Positions 31,470-42,600 of a stretch of DNA of 64,000 nucleotides are shown here, one piece after another (the first letter of the stretch is position 1; each line of letters starts with the position of its first letter). The notes under the pieces are model-generated. The model saw nothing but the letters and a program-made list of their open reading frames with translations. It was not told where the DNA came from and searched no databases. This stretch comes from Tritrichomonas musculus (Eukaryota > Parabasalia > Tritrichomonadida > Tritrichomonadidae). Location: contig JAPFFF010000005.1 in assembly GCA_039105265.1 (NCBI GenBank), forward strand, positions 1 through 64,000. The letters run 5' to 3'. A program made the translations under genes and the position numbers.

Positions 31470-32254
31470 ATGATCATATATGGATGACTTTCACAATCTT
31501 CAGTTTTTCGTTTCAATATTTTTGAATACATTTCATAAAATTCGTCAAATGATAAATTAGATGCTGATTGTGAATAAATATAACGTAATTGTTGTTTATT
31601 GAAACATGGAAATATAAATAATGTTGATATTTCATTTTTAACATGAGGTTTTAATCCTTTCCAACCTTGAATTAAAAGGAGGAATGAAAAATTTATATGT
31701 CTACATCTACGTATTAATTGGCTAAAATAAGATTCTTCTGAAGAAAAGAGTTTACTATTTGAGATATCATCGAATAAAACGATTGTATGCAATACTTCTC
31801 GGTTGAAATCAGAAACGGCAAGCATTTTAAACATATCCTCTTTTTGTTGATCATCTATTTTATCCTGCAAGTTTTCCCGTTTGATAAGATTATATAAATT
31901 CTTTGCTGAGATTAAATCCTTCATAAATTCAACAGCTTCTTGTTCACTAATTATAATATATGGAATCATAAGAAGTGGCTTTAAAGCTAAAAATGTTTTA
32001 TCTGATTCTTGACCGTCTTTCGTAACGTAGATAAATAAGTGATGAGTATTTAATACACCTAATTTGATGATTTCCTTTAATGCTATCACTGTCTTTCCTG
32101 ATGATTGCTTACCAACTATGACGTTAACACTATTTAACCTAATATTAACCTCAGGGTGTATTTCAGAAATTAGGCTTTCATTTTTATTCATAGTATAGGT
32201 TTTCAACGTATTCATAACGTGCGTTTTAACCATATTCTCTAATGATGTGTTCAT
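31421..32254 (-). CDS. Maverick genome-packaging ATPase (FtsK/HerA type)
   Basis: 277 aa. Walker A is seen at about residues 46-56 (NVIVGKQSSGKTVIA) and Walker B at about 157-165 (TIVLFDDISNS). A sensor-like SQLIRRCRHINFS stretch and LLLIQGWKGL follow, as in A32-type packaging ATPases of this virus lineage. The protein would pump element DNA into the capsid at one vertex. Length is normal for Maverick ATPases. Its neighbour at 32362 lies upstream in the same direction. Confidence 0.88.
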   Translation of the reverse strand: MNTSLENMVKTHVMNTLKTYTMNKNESLISEIHPEVNIRLNSVNVIVGKQSSGKTVIALKEIIKLGVLNTHHLFIYVTKDGQESDKTFLALKPLLMIPYIIISEQEAVEFMKDLISAKNLYNLIKRENLQDKIDDQQKEDMFKMLAVSDFNREVLHTIVLFDDISNSKLFSSEESYFSQLIRRCRHINFSFLLLIQGWKGLKPHVKNEISTLFIFPCFNKQQLRYIYSQSASNLSFDEFYEMYSKILKRKTEDCESHPYMIIQVVDGGNTSIELDDS

Positions 32255-32361
32255 TTTCTATGTATTAATGTAAAAGTTTATTTTAATTATTGATAAAAAT
32301 ATATTTTTATGTTTATGAATCATTAACTGAAATTAGATATTAACACATTTCTTAAAATTTA

Positions 32362-33795
32362 TTATTCAGGTTCTTCTACGATTGCTGATGTTTGTAATGC
32401 TTGTACTTGTGATTGAACGTTAGCATCAAACCATTTATTAAAATCACTTGGATTTGGAGGTAATGCATTTATTCCTTGGAGTATTATTGCAATTGTTGCT
32501 TTAGCAACTAATGGAATATGTTCAGGGTTAACTGGTAGTCCGGATTTATTACACATTTCACATGCAGTAGGTACAAAATCAGCAATTTTTACAGGATTAA
32601 TTAAATAATCGTGAACTATGAACTCAATAGCTTCTTTAACTGCTTTCTTTCCTCTTAAATTCTTCCATTGATCCTCATTAACATTCATAACACTTTCACC
32701 ATAAACATAAACCATTGCAGGAAGTAAAGCAAATTGATTCCATATAACCGTTGCCATTTGTGTAAGTGTGAATGGTAATTTTACACCGTTGAGGTATTTA
32801 ATACCTTGATAAATAGGAGAAATACACTTACCAACAAATGCCTGATAAGTTGAACGTTTCTTTGGTTTGATTAAGTGCTTTTCATCGATACCAGCAGCTT
32901 TTAATTTTGTTTCAAAGTCTTGCCAACTTTCACCCGCATAATTAGTGACTGAACGACCTGTTTCATCAAATTCAGGATGATATATATTATTAATAAATCC
33001 TCTTAAGTTTATACCTTGTTTATGAGCTTCTTTACGTTGGTCCACAGATGGGTAAGTTTTATAATAAGCATTGCGATATGGGAATAATGACGGAACGGTT
33101 GTAAATCCATTAACTATTACAGGCTTTTTACCTTCTTTTGTTTGTACGACGACTTCAGGAATTCCGTCACCATCTAAATCTTTACCGGTGGCTTCATATA
33201 AATCATTATATCCATGTCGATTAATCCATTCATTCGCACTGACAACACTTTGAGCGTCTCGAATTTGTTTAACATCTTGATTTAATTTAGCCACAACATT
33301 AATTAAGTCATCCATACCAACATTACCGTATTTATTTTGTTTTGCCTTTTTCGTTGGTTGAATTGCAGCCATTCTTTCGCGGTAAAACGCCATATCATTT
33401 AATGCTTTAGTTAAGTCTTTCTTATTAATGTTATTTTCAGCCAAGCTAGCGTATGATTGATCACGCATTTGGTTTAATTGAGAAACATTATTTATTAATT
33501 GCGGAATTTTCGATTTATTCATTTTATTAATTGGTAAAAAATTTAAATTATCGTTTTTGTTTTGAAAATTATTTAATCTAGAAATAAAATTTGAAATTGA
33601 TTTATCATTTATTCTCAAACCTTCATGTTGTATATAATTATTTTCATTTAAAAATTTCATTAAATTTGCAACTGAACCTTGCCATGAAGGCGACTCATGA
33701 AGAGTAACGTTAAGTTTTTCATTAATTAATTCAATATATTTATTAAGTTTATCAAGTTTCAAACCTTTAAAATTATTTCTATTTAATTTTGACAT
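32362..33795 (-). CDS. Conserved-type Maverick virion protein candidate, 477 aa
   Basis: An ATG-started frame next to the right TIR. The N-terminal 150 residues are basic and helical; residues 140-195 carry a coiled coil; a calcium-loop-like DLDGDGIPEVVVQTK stretch follows near 208-222. The C-terminal half has aromatic and hydrophobic segments (PFTLTQMATVIWNQFALLPA near 355-375). I believe proteins of this kind are usual in trichomonad Mavericks but I cannot name a function. Minor capsid or scaffold is a guess. Confidence 0.65.
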   Translation of the reverse strand: MSKLNRNNFKGLKLDKLNKYIELINEKLNVTLHESPSWQGSVANLMKFLNENNYIQHEGLRINDKSISNFISRLNNFQNKNDNLNFLPINKMNKSKIPQLINNVSQLNQMRDQSYASLAENNINKKDLTKALNDMAFYRERMAAIQPTKKAKQNKYGNVGMDDLINVVAKLNQDVKQIRDAQSVVSANEWINRHGYNDLYEATGKDLDGDGIPEVVVQTKEGKKPVIVNGFTTVPSLFPYRNAYYKTYPSVDQRKEAHKQGINLRGFINNIYHPEFDETGRSVTNYAGESWQDFETKLKAAGIDEKHLIKPKKRSTYQAFVGKCISPIYQGIKYLNGVKLPFTLTQMATVIWNQFALLPAMVYVYGESVMNVNEDQWKNLRGKKAVKEAIEFIVHDYLINPVKIADFVPTACEMCNKSGLPVNPEHIPLVAKATIAIILQGINALPPNPSDFNKWFDANVQSQVQALQTSAIVEEPE

Positions 33796-33860
33796 ATTCT
33801 TTATATTAAAATAAATTTAATCATTTACGTATAAAATTTATGTTTTCAATATTTGACTTT

Positions 33861-34496
33861 TGAGATTTATTTTTTTTGAGACATGTGATATAAAAATAAA
33901 TGATAAAATAATTTTATATTTTGTGGTGAACGTTTATTTATAAAAATTTTTTCGATTTATGTGAGTATTCAATTAATGCATTTTTGCAAATAACGGATTT
34001 TTTAAAATTTTATAATTTGTGAGAGTATTCAATTAATGCATTTTTGCAAATAACGGATTTTAAAAAATTTTATGAAAAAATTTCTAAAATAATAACCGTA
34101 AAATCATATTCAATTAATGCTTTTTTTCATTCAATTAATGCATTTTTGCAACTTTTATGATTTGAATGATTTCTCAATTAATGCTACTAACGAATTTTAT
34201 GATTTGAATGATTTCTCAATTAATGCATTTTTGCATTTTTTTGCTACTAACGGATTTTATGAATTGAATGACTTCTCAATTAATGCATTTTTGCATTTAC
34301 GTATAAAATTTATGATTTCAATTTTTGACTTTTGAGATTTGAGGATGAAATTTATTAAAATCATTTATGAAGGGGTGATGAATCAGTGGTGTTGTAAAAT
34401 TGAATAATATGTTCGGGTTTAAAGTTATGGCTTTAAATTCTTGAGTTACTGGGGTTTTAGACCGAAGGTCTAAAATCACAGTAAATACATACGACG
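33861..34496 (-). repeat. Maverick right TIR
   Basis: Mirror of 11868-12503, with the same repeated TTAATGCATTTTTGCA word, hairpin and terminal CATACGACG. Few differences are visible between the two. Confidence 0.9.
34455..34475. other. Hairpin inside the Maverick right terminus
   Basis: TTTTAGACC, GAA loop, GGTCTAAAA; counterpart of 11889-11909. Confidence 0.6.
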
Positions 34497-34501
34497 AAAT
34501 A
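34497..34501 (+). repeat. Maverick target duplication, right (AAATA)
   Basis: Second copy of the 5-bp duplication directly after the terminus. Confidence 0.7.
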
Positions 34502-34780
34502 TTAAAAATATTTTGTTATCCTTTCAATAGATATTACTTTTTGATTCGTTTTAAATCGTTTTCTTAGATCTTGAATACGGTATTTTTTTTTTTATTACAA
34601 TAACGTTTTTTTGAATTCAAAATTGAAAAATGGTCAAATGCAATAATTACACTATTCAATTTTCAATTAAATATTGCAGTAATTGAATAAGAATATTACA
34701 GTAATTGAATACAAATATTACACTAATTGAAAAAAATAATTGCAGTAATTGAATTTTAATATTACACTATTTGGAAATAT
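34497..34780 (+). repeat. BspA-unit inverted repeat, inner part of left arm
   Basis: Continues the left arm interrupted by the Maverick: TTAAAAATATTTTGTTA, then a T-run and AATAACGTTTTTTTGAATTC, then several units of ATTGCAGTAATTGAATA. Matches the reverse complement of about 36890-37155. The stretch 34781-35112 after it is AT-rich and contains TTATATCACATGTC at about 34920. Confidence 0.7.
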
Positions 34781-35112
34781 CTTTCATTTGATGCTTTTTA
34801 ATGGTTTTTTGAGGGGGTTTGAATAAGATTGAATATTTGTTTGATAATAAGGAGTTTAAATCCAAAATTATATTAATTAAAGGCTTTTTATAATGATTTG
34901 TAATAAGAAAAAAATGTAATTTATATCACATGTCATTAAAACTTTGATCTTCTAACTCCTGGCAAAATAAAGGAATTGTTTTTTAATGCAATTTTTTATT
35001 ATTTATAAATACTGCGATATTTATTTATTAATTTATTTTGCATTGATCTTTAGATTTTTTATTTCTCTAAATTTTATGACAACGGTTGAGCGGTTAACCA
35101 ACTATTTGAAAA

Positions 35113-36470
35113 ATGACATACACAGATCCAAATGGATTAGTTTTCTTATTAAACTCAGGAAACAGTACAGCTATAGTTGGAAAGTCTAAAAATGCAAAAG
35201 GAGATGTAATAATTCCTCGTTCTATTAAATACCAAGATAAAGAATATATAATTATTGGTCTAAAGGAAGATTCATTCTTTTCAAATGACAATATTACTTC
35301 AGTAAGTTTTCCAAATGATTCAGAGGTTATTTCAATTGGGACAAGAGCTTTTTCTCTTTCAAATATTATGCGTCTACAAATTCCAAAAAGTGTTCATTTA
35401 CATCGCACTTGATCAAAGTTGATTTATCACCTGAAAATCCGAATTTTACTTACCTGGATAGTGATCATAAAATAATTCTTGGTAAATCAAATTTAGACAG
35501 TGAATTTTTTGATGTTCTTGTATTTGCATGCCGTGATATCAATAAAAAAGTTACAATTCCATCATATATCAAGCATATCTGCAGCGGTGCCTTTGATCAA
35601 TGCAAACAAATGAAGCAAATAGAGTTCGAAGAAAACTCCCAACTGGAGACAATAGGTAGAACTTGTTTTTCTTATGGAGAATTTGAGTATATCAAGTTTC
35701 CATCAAAACTTAAAAGTATTGGACCTGAATTATTCAATCAAGCGCATATAAAAACGTGCGAATTTGATGAAAATTGCCCACTCAAAGTTATCCCAAATTC
35801 AACTTTCAATTGTACTTCGCTTAAAACAATATCATTACCGAAAGATTTATTTTCATTTGAAAGGAATTGGGCCAGTTATACAAAAATAACACAAATTGAC
35901 ATACCACCTACCAATCCTTATTTAACTTACATTGATATACAGCACAAAATCATTGCAGGGAAAACTGATCCACAATCTCCTGTTTTCGACCTTCTCATTT
36001 ATGCATGTAGAGATGTCCAAAATGCCAATATTCCAGCAAGTATTAGGCACATCAGTTCATATGCGTTTCAAGGCTGCAAAAATCTCCAAACACTTCAATT
36101 TGCTGCAGGTTCGAGCATCAACACACTGGGAGATAGATGCTTCTGCGAATGTGAAAGTTTATTGCATGTTTCCCTTCCAGCTGGGCTGCAAAAATATGGA
36201 GAATTTATTTTTCGTGAATGCGAGAGCTTGCAGACATTTGACTTCCTTGATCGTGAAATCTACATTGATATAGAATTTTTCGGTGGTTGTAGAAACTTGA
36301 ATGTCATTAATTGTCCAAATGCTACTAAAATTATATATGATAAAGGTTCATTTAAACATATCGGACCAAACTTCGTTATTAATCGTCCTCAAAACGCAAT
36401 TTTTTCTGACGATAATTCAATCGAAAATGACCGATTTCGTCATGATTACAAATTTTGGTTGGAATATTAA
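35113..36470 (+). pseudogene. BspA-like leucine-rich repeat protein, interrupted
   Basis: A first frame of 99 codons (ATG at 35113) opens with YTDPNGLVFLLNSGNSTAIV, the usual start of trichomonad BspA-like proteins, and ends with a stop near 35410. The next frame, overlapping by 4 bp and shifted, continues for about 353 codons with TpLRR units (e.g. GTRAFSLSNIMRLQIPKSV, SGAFDQCKQMKQIEF, SYAFQGCKNLQTLQF). One frameshift therefore splits the gene; assembly error is possible. Family members are surface or secreted adhesin-like proteins, though many lack signal peptides. Here no signal peptide or membrane helix is seen. The gene lies between the two arms of an inverted repeat. Confidence 0.75.
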
Positions 36471-36889
36471 ACAATTGCATCTTAATATTATTGATTTATT
36501 TTAAAATGCATTCAGTTTTTACAAGAATCGTGATTCGTAATTGCAGTAAAAATCGAAAAATAAAAATGTAACCACTTTTTTTTTTTTTTTTTTTTTTGAT
36601 TTTTTCAAGATTTTTGAAGAATCTTCAGTGACTTTTTTTTTAAAAAAAAAAAAATATGGAGCAAAATAATGAACCATGCAATAAATAAACAAAATTTCAA
36701 AATTTATGATACTATTATTTTTTTTCAAAAATAAGATTAAATATTGACCAATTATAGGATGTGCTTTTGATAAATGATCAACAGAAATGATTTAATTCCC
36801 AAATTTTTTAGGAAAAAAGGGTAAAATTCGATTTTGTAATTTAATTAATTACATATTGTCAAGTTTTATGCTTTGGGTTTTCTGTTATT
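36471..36889. other. AT-rich intergenic stretch with homopolymer runs
   Basis: Contains a long T-run near 36577-36597 and a run of T then A near 36632-36652 that could form a hairpin. No gene is recognised. Confidence 0.5.
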
Positions 36890-37264
36890 TTAGTTATTTG
36901 AAGCTTAATATTATGCAATTGCTGTAATTTTTTTATTCAATTAGTGCAATCATTATTTTCAATTAGAGTGATATTAGTATTCAATTACTGCAATATTTTA
37001 TTGAAAATTAAATAGAGTAAATATTGCAATTTTGAAATCAAAAAAAAAAAAAAAAAAAAAAAAAAACGTTATTGGAATAAAAAAATGACAGTATTCAATA
37101 TCTATTAAAACGATTAAAAACGAATCTAAGAAAATGGTTAACAAAATATTTTTAATATTTTAGTTTTACACTTTTTAAAAAAATTGAATTTTATTTGGCA
37201 AACATTTGCAAATATTTTTGCTAATATTTGCCAATTTTGGTAATTACGTATTTCAATTTTTGCT
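36890..37264 (-). repeat. BspA-unit inverted repeat, right arm
   Basis: Reverse complement matches 11758-11867 joined to 34502-34780 over about 375 bp at roughly 75-80 percent by eye, including the ATACGTAATTACC edge, an AATAACG/CGTTATT word next to a poly-A/T run, and repeated TTGCAGTAATTGAATA units. It holds the uninterrupted version of the Maverick insertion site near 37155. Confidence 0.75.
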
Positions 37265-38021
37265 ATTGTCTCTAATACTGTTGTTCCATTTTCGTAACGA
37301 AAAAAGTATTTATATATTTTTCTTAGAATTTCTCATGTTTCAACAGTTGTATAATTATATATGATTGTTATTATTATGGATCACCAAATGTAACTCAGGT
37401 AATTGAGGCTCATTTTTCCCAATTTCTTTATAAAGAAATCACCAATTGAGGCTCATCGATTATCTCCAATTCCATCTCGTAAAAACCGAATACATATATT
37501 TATATGAAATACCAAAAACATAGTCAATATTTGCTCTTCTTTACTTTATCAAATATCAAATTCTTACAAAACTACATTTTCTTTCAATTATTTTATCAAA
37601 TATTCATGAATTCTAAAATTCATTGAAATAATAAAGAATAAAATCTAAGTATCACTTTTTGAGTTATTAAAACACTCAAAGAGTTGTGAAACTGGGTCTT
37701 TCAAAAAGCTACTTCAATTATTTTTTTTACATAAAATCAAAAAGTTAAGTGATAAAAATATTGGTGGTTACATTTTTCACTTAACAAAAGTGGAACAACT
37801 GAATTTTTAAAAAAAATTTAGGATCATTAACTAATGTTTTCGATAAATGAAAAAAGAAGATTATAAAAAAATTCAAGAAATTGCAACAAAATAGATATTT
37901 ATAATTTTAAAATTTTATTGTATGAATTCAAGGAATGATATTAAACAGAATATAAAATTGAAATTTGAAAATGTTTTTTTAAAAAAAAAGCTTTTTATTA
38001 ATGAATTAATCATTCTAATTC
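37265..38021. other. Intergenic region without recognised genes
   Basis: AT-rich. It contains two copies of GAGGCTCAT next to ACCAATTG-like words near 37405-37460 and one TCTTTCAAAAAGCT word near 37698, a relative of the CTCTCAAAAAGTT motif in the transposon ends. No gene is seen. Confidence 0.5.
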
Positions 38022-39203
38022 TTAAACTGTTTCAGCTGTTTTTCCTTCTTGTGAAGAATGAGAAGATTTCCTTTTCTTGTAAAGAACTGCAATCACTATC
38101 ACAACAATGATCAAAGCAACGACAATAATCGCCAAAATGATTGTAACAATTAGGAAAACATTGACCTTTTTCTTTTCATTAATTTTACAATAATCTGGAA
38201 TGAAACTATCATCAATAGTTAATACTTCTTGCAACCCATCACTATCGAGCTTCCATTTTGAAGAATTTACATTTTGAATGAATGAATATTTTGTGCATTT
38301 TGTTGAAGCTAAAAAGATTTCAGCTGAAAACTCAGAGTTACGTTCTTCTTTGAAAGTTTGATCGTATTCAATTTGTTGATATTCGCCACCATCAATTCTG
38401 ATATATAATTGGTAAGATCTAACCACTAAAATACGATTATGAATGATCATGAATTGCCTTTGATTTAAGACATTTAGTTGGATGTTTTTTCCGCTTTCAT
38501 CTGCTTCATTTCCTCCATAAGCATTATTACCATTAAATAAATATTGATTTGATTGAACTTTTCCGTATTTTAATTGAACTTTTGTTGGAACGGATGGTGT
38601 GAATGAAAATGTACAATCATAATTTATTGTTCCTTGATATTTTATTTCATTTTTTGCGTTTCGTAAAATTGAAATACTTGAGACATCCTGTAAATGAATG
38701 GATTCAACATTATCATGTTCTTTCCATGCATTTGTGTAATAAATATACAAGCCTCCTTTTTTGTTTGTTGATAAAGAAGCATCAACATTATATTTGCCAA
38801 AAGCTCCTATATATATTTCATAGTCAGTATTCAATCTGAGGGCATTTGATTTATAATTGGTTATATATTGTAAAGCAGCGCCTGTGGACAGATATGGTGC
38901 AGAAAAGTAAAAGAATGAAATATCTGTTTTGAATGTAATTAAAACTGTACCTGCGTTTTTAAATGTGAAAAGACTATAACCTGAGTGCTTGCTGAATTGT
39001 AAATTTTCAATATTGGCTGATGGAATTGAAAGTGACAAAATAGCATCTTCCCATTCAACCATCATTAGTGCTTCTCCTGCAGGAACAGTTAAAAAAGCTT
39101 CATTATAAGATTTAAGATTTTGTATGTATCCAAAAGTCCCTTGTTGAATTGTGTAAGAAAAACGAAGAGAGTTGGTGCAATGGATTAATAGTAAATAAAG
39201 CAT
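38022..39203 (-). CDS. Type I membrane protein with large ectodomain, 393 aa
   Basis: ATG-started frame. Residues 1-12 (MLYLLLIHCTNS) are a short signal peptide candidate. The ectodomain of about 330 residues is rich in beta-strand pattern and aromatic residues. A transmembrane helix at about 345-373 (VFLIVTIILAIIVVALIIVV) is followed by a basic stop-transfer (LYKKRKSS) and a short tail ending KTAETV. The topology is that of a cell-surface protein; I recognise no named family. Two TA/CT-rich repeats lie upstream of the start. Confidence 0.75.
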   Translation of the reverse strand: MLYLLLIHCTNSLRFSYTIQQGTFGYIQNLKSYNEAFLTVPAGEALMMVEWEDAILSLSIPSANIENLQFSKHSGYSLFTFKNAGTVLITFKTDISFFYFSAPYLSTGAALQYITNYKSNALRLNTDYEIYIGAFGKYNVDASLSTNKKGGLYIYYTNAWKEHDNVESIHLQDVSSISILRNAKNEIKYQGTINYDCTFSFTPSVPTKVQLKYGKVQSNQYLFNGNNAYGGNEADESGKNIQLNVLNQRQFMIIHNRILVVRSYQLYIRIDGGEYQQIEYDQTFKEERNSEFSAEIFLASTKCTKYSFIQNVNSSKWKLDSDGLQEVLTIDDSFIPDYCKINEKKKVNVFLIVTIILAIIVVALIIVVIVIAVLYKKRKSSHSSQEGKTAETV

Positions 39204-39238
39204 TATAAAATAAAATTGAAAAATTAAATTGTTTTTAA

Positions 39239-39370
39239 GGAAGTAAATAACTTTTTCAATTAGAATAAATGAAGTAAATAACTTTTTAAATTGATATTAA
39301 GGAAGTAAATAACTTTTTCAATTAGAATAAACGAAGTAAATAACTTTTTAAATTGATATTAAGTAAATAC
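39239..39370. repeat. 62-bp tandem duplication upstream of the membrane protein
   Basis: Two copies of a 62-bp unit, each made of two half units that start GAAGTAAATAACTTTTT. The end of a third half unit is visible at 39361. It lies between the membrane protein start and the dynein relic; the remainder up to 39605 is AT-rich with no gene. Confidence 0.8.
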
Positions 39371-39605
39371 CTTCCCAAAAATTTAATATAATAAAAAATA
39401 AAGAGATATTGAACAAGACTAAGATGATCTGGAGATTATTTCTTTAAAATTTTTAGAAAAATCTCAGAAAAATAAGCAGGGTAAAATTTGAGATAATGAA
39501 ACAAAAAGCATTTAGTGAAATTATTATTGTTTTAATATGTATAAATGATCGTTTTACATTACTAAAGAATCAATACTATGAATAAATATAATATATTTAA
39601 TAAAA

Positions 39606-42600
39606 TTAAACTTCATTAAAAGTATCATTAAGAAGATTGAGAAAAGGCTCAATATCTTCATCAACTAGCTTACAAATATTCATGTTTTCAATAGTTGTTT
39701 TGAGGATTTGTTTTTCATTTTGTATTTGATTTATATCATAATATTTCTTCAAATAATGATAAGTAGATGAAATATTGCGAATTCCCCAATTATAAAAAGT
39801 TCGTTTTGAAAGTTTCTCAGAACAAAGTTGATAAAAAAGTGCAAATTTATATGATAATTCATCATAAAATGAGAAGCCACAAATTGCAAGAATAACTCTT
39901 ATTAGCGAACGTTTATCTGGTGCATTCATATCAATTTTTCGGAACTGATTCTTCAAGTTTTCTGGTATTTCTTGACCCTCTTTGTATGATGAATTTATTG
40001 AAATAAATATGCCAGCTCTGTTGTCAAGTTTTAGCATTGAACCATCAGTGAATCTGAATTGTTTTGCATTTTCACGACAAGCGTTAAGAATAGAGTAAAC
40101 ATGCTGTGAAACAACAGAAAGAACATCAGTTTTGATTCTATTGAATTCATCAAAATCTCCCCAAACTCCTGCTTGAGCAATTCCTTTGAAAAAGAGATTA
40201 AGATCATTGTAATTCATTTGATCATAGCAGTTGAATATAATACAAAAAACTCCAAATGCTTTGGCAAAATCTTTGATTGTTTCAACGCATCCGCTTCCTG
40301 CAGGACCAACTAAAGAACAGCCAGAAAATGAGCCAAGTGAATCTGCAAATGAAAGGTAACAATTATCAGTAATTGGAGTAGCAATGAGATGTCTTGAGCA
40401 TCCATGATATTCATAAGAATATTCTCTTTCAAAATTATCAATTGAAACTTTGCATTCTCGATCATCAGGTTTCCAGTAGTATCGTATTTGTTTTGTCCAA
40501 TCAACGTGGTTTTGTGAAGTAACTTCAGATTGAATTAAATGACGATAAACATCAAGATTGTGAAGAAATGAGGTTGCAAAAGATTCAGCACGAAATGATT
40601 TAATTTTGTTGCTTTGATCTATTGAACGAGAAAATTGAACAAGTTCTTTGAATTTAATTTCAAATTCTTGCAATGTTTCATTCATAATTTTTTTATTATT
40701 TTTGCTTGCTTTTTGTAGAGAATCTTCAACTCGATATGTCCACCAGATCATCATGGAAAGAAGCGAGATTTGAATCGGTACTTGTTCATTTATCATTTGT
40801 TCTGTATTGAAAATCATTATTTTACTAGCAATTTCAGAAAGAATATCACGAAGTGTTTCTTTTATAAAATGAACAAGATCGTTTAGCCAGTCTTCGAAGT
40901 GTCCTTTCACAAAAAATGGCTTCGAAAATTTCACAATTTCACCTTCTCTTGAACTAAATCCAATCACTTTGTTAAAACAAATCATATCAAAGTCAAGATG
41001 AGCAATACTTTCAAAAATGTATGGAAAATATTTCTGAATTGCTTGAGGATTTGATGATACACTTAGAATTTCAAATAGATCATCATCAGAAACGAAATAA
41101 AAACGTGGAAAAGAAGTCCTCATTACTTCAAGATAAACTGAAATTGAATCTTGGCATTGATTAAATTGTTTATAAATATGTGTGAAAAACTGTTGAGATC
41201 CTTCTAATTTATAGCAAAATGAAACCACATTCTTTGTGTCATTCGCAATTTTTATCATTTTTAGATATTGACTGCTATATTTATTGAATTCCTTTTCCTC
41301 TTCTTCAAAATTTGCATTGCAACCGAAAATTTCTATAAGTTTAATCCACAATGGTTGAACTTTGAGCCATTCAGAAATAACTGAATGTGTTGTTTTCAAT
41401 TTAATCGTCCAAAATTCAATTTCTTTTTGGAATTGGCCAATAAATTTGCTTGATTCAAGAGATGAAAATGTTATCAATATATCATCAATTTTCTCTAATA
41501 TCTCCTTTGCTTCAGAGCTTTTAAGTAACACATTATTCATATCTTTGAAAGATGAAAATGAAAACTCAGTTGTTTGCCAAACGTGCTCAATTTCATTAAG
41601 CATGGAAATGATCTCTGCTTTCTTCTTTGCTAAATTGCAAATGTCAAAAATACCATCTTTATAATCAAAAATGCATGAATCAAAAATTTCTCCAAAACGT
41701 ATTTTTTCATATTCATTAAATTTGCATCCTGTTAAATCAATGATCTCTATCCATTGGCCTTCTTTAACTGAAGGATCAGAAAGTGCTTCAAGAAGTGGAA
41801 TTTTACTTACAAAATCATCGATGATCTTTTTTTGAAATTGAAGTTGTAAACTTTTCATTTTTTCAAAAGCTTCATGAGCCGAAATATTTGGCAACAAAAC
41901 TAATTCTTTGTTGCATGAATTTATGAATACTTGAAACTCTGTTGGAAAATCATCAATTTCAATGTTTTTGCATTGAAGAAGTTCAAATAGTGTGTCATTA
42001 TACTTTGTGATAATTTCTTTGTTATTCATAAATTCATTGTATTTCTTGAAAATTTCAACTGGCTCTGTCAGTCTCATTTCAAGTTGTCCTATCGAAGACA
42101 TCCAATCATCATTGCATGGACTCTTTTTGAACTGTTGAGAAATGTCATCAATATCTTCCTAGAAGCGTTTTAAACAATGTTTAAACCAAAGATCAAGTTC
42201 AAGTTGGCCTTCTTTACGAGTAACGGTTTCTTTCAAAGTTTTATGAAGTTTTATCTCAATTAAAACCGTTTTTGTTAATTGAAATCTTTTGGAAATGATT
42301 TGCCGAATTTTGGAATCTTCAATTACACATTGACTCTTGAAATTCTCAAAATCTTTTTCAAATTCTTTGTTTTTCAAGTCAAGAATTTGTTTATTGTTTA
42401 ATTTTAAAGTGAAATTAATATTTTGAACAAAATATTCAGCAATTAATGACATTTCTTTAATTTCACAGTTCTTTAAATGGTCAAAATCATCAATTGTTTT
42501 GAAAATCAAAATCAATTTCGAGCAACGAGATGAAAATGCGTCAAATTTTTCAAAAATGAAAGTTTTATCTAATTTTTCTTTAAACTTTTCATTATAAGCA

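Larger units (their letters stand above)
11868..34496. mobile_element. Maverick/Polinton element, about 22.6 kb
   Basis: Termini CGTCGTATG and CATACGACG are inverted, TIRs are about 636 bp, and AAATA flanks both ends. It holds the family's core set: protein-primed DNA polymerase B, integrase, FtsK/HerA-type packaging ATPase and a major capsid candidate, plus a fibre-like protein and several small genes in both orientations. I did not recognise the maturation protease or the penton with certainty. The long genes read through, so it looks whole, apart from another element sitting at 12535-16306. The two TIRs are nearly identical by eye, so insertion is recent. It sits in the left arm of an older inverted-repeat unit. 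Confidence 0.92.

Noticed and set aside
36519-36728. 69-codon frame after the BspA-like gene
   Set aside because: Made of poly-Lys and poly-Phe from A/T runs.
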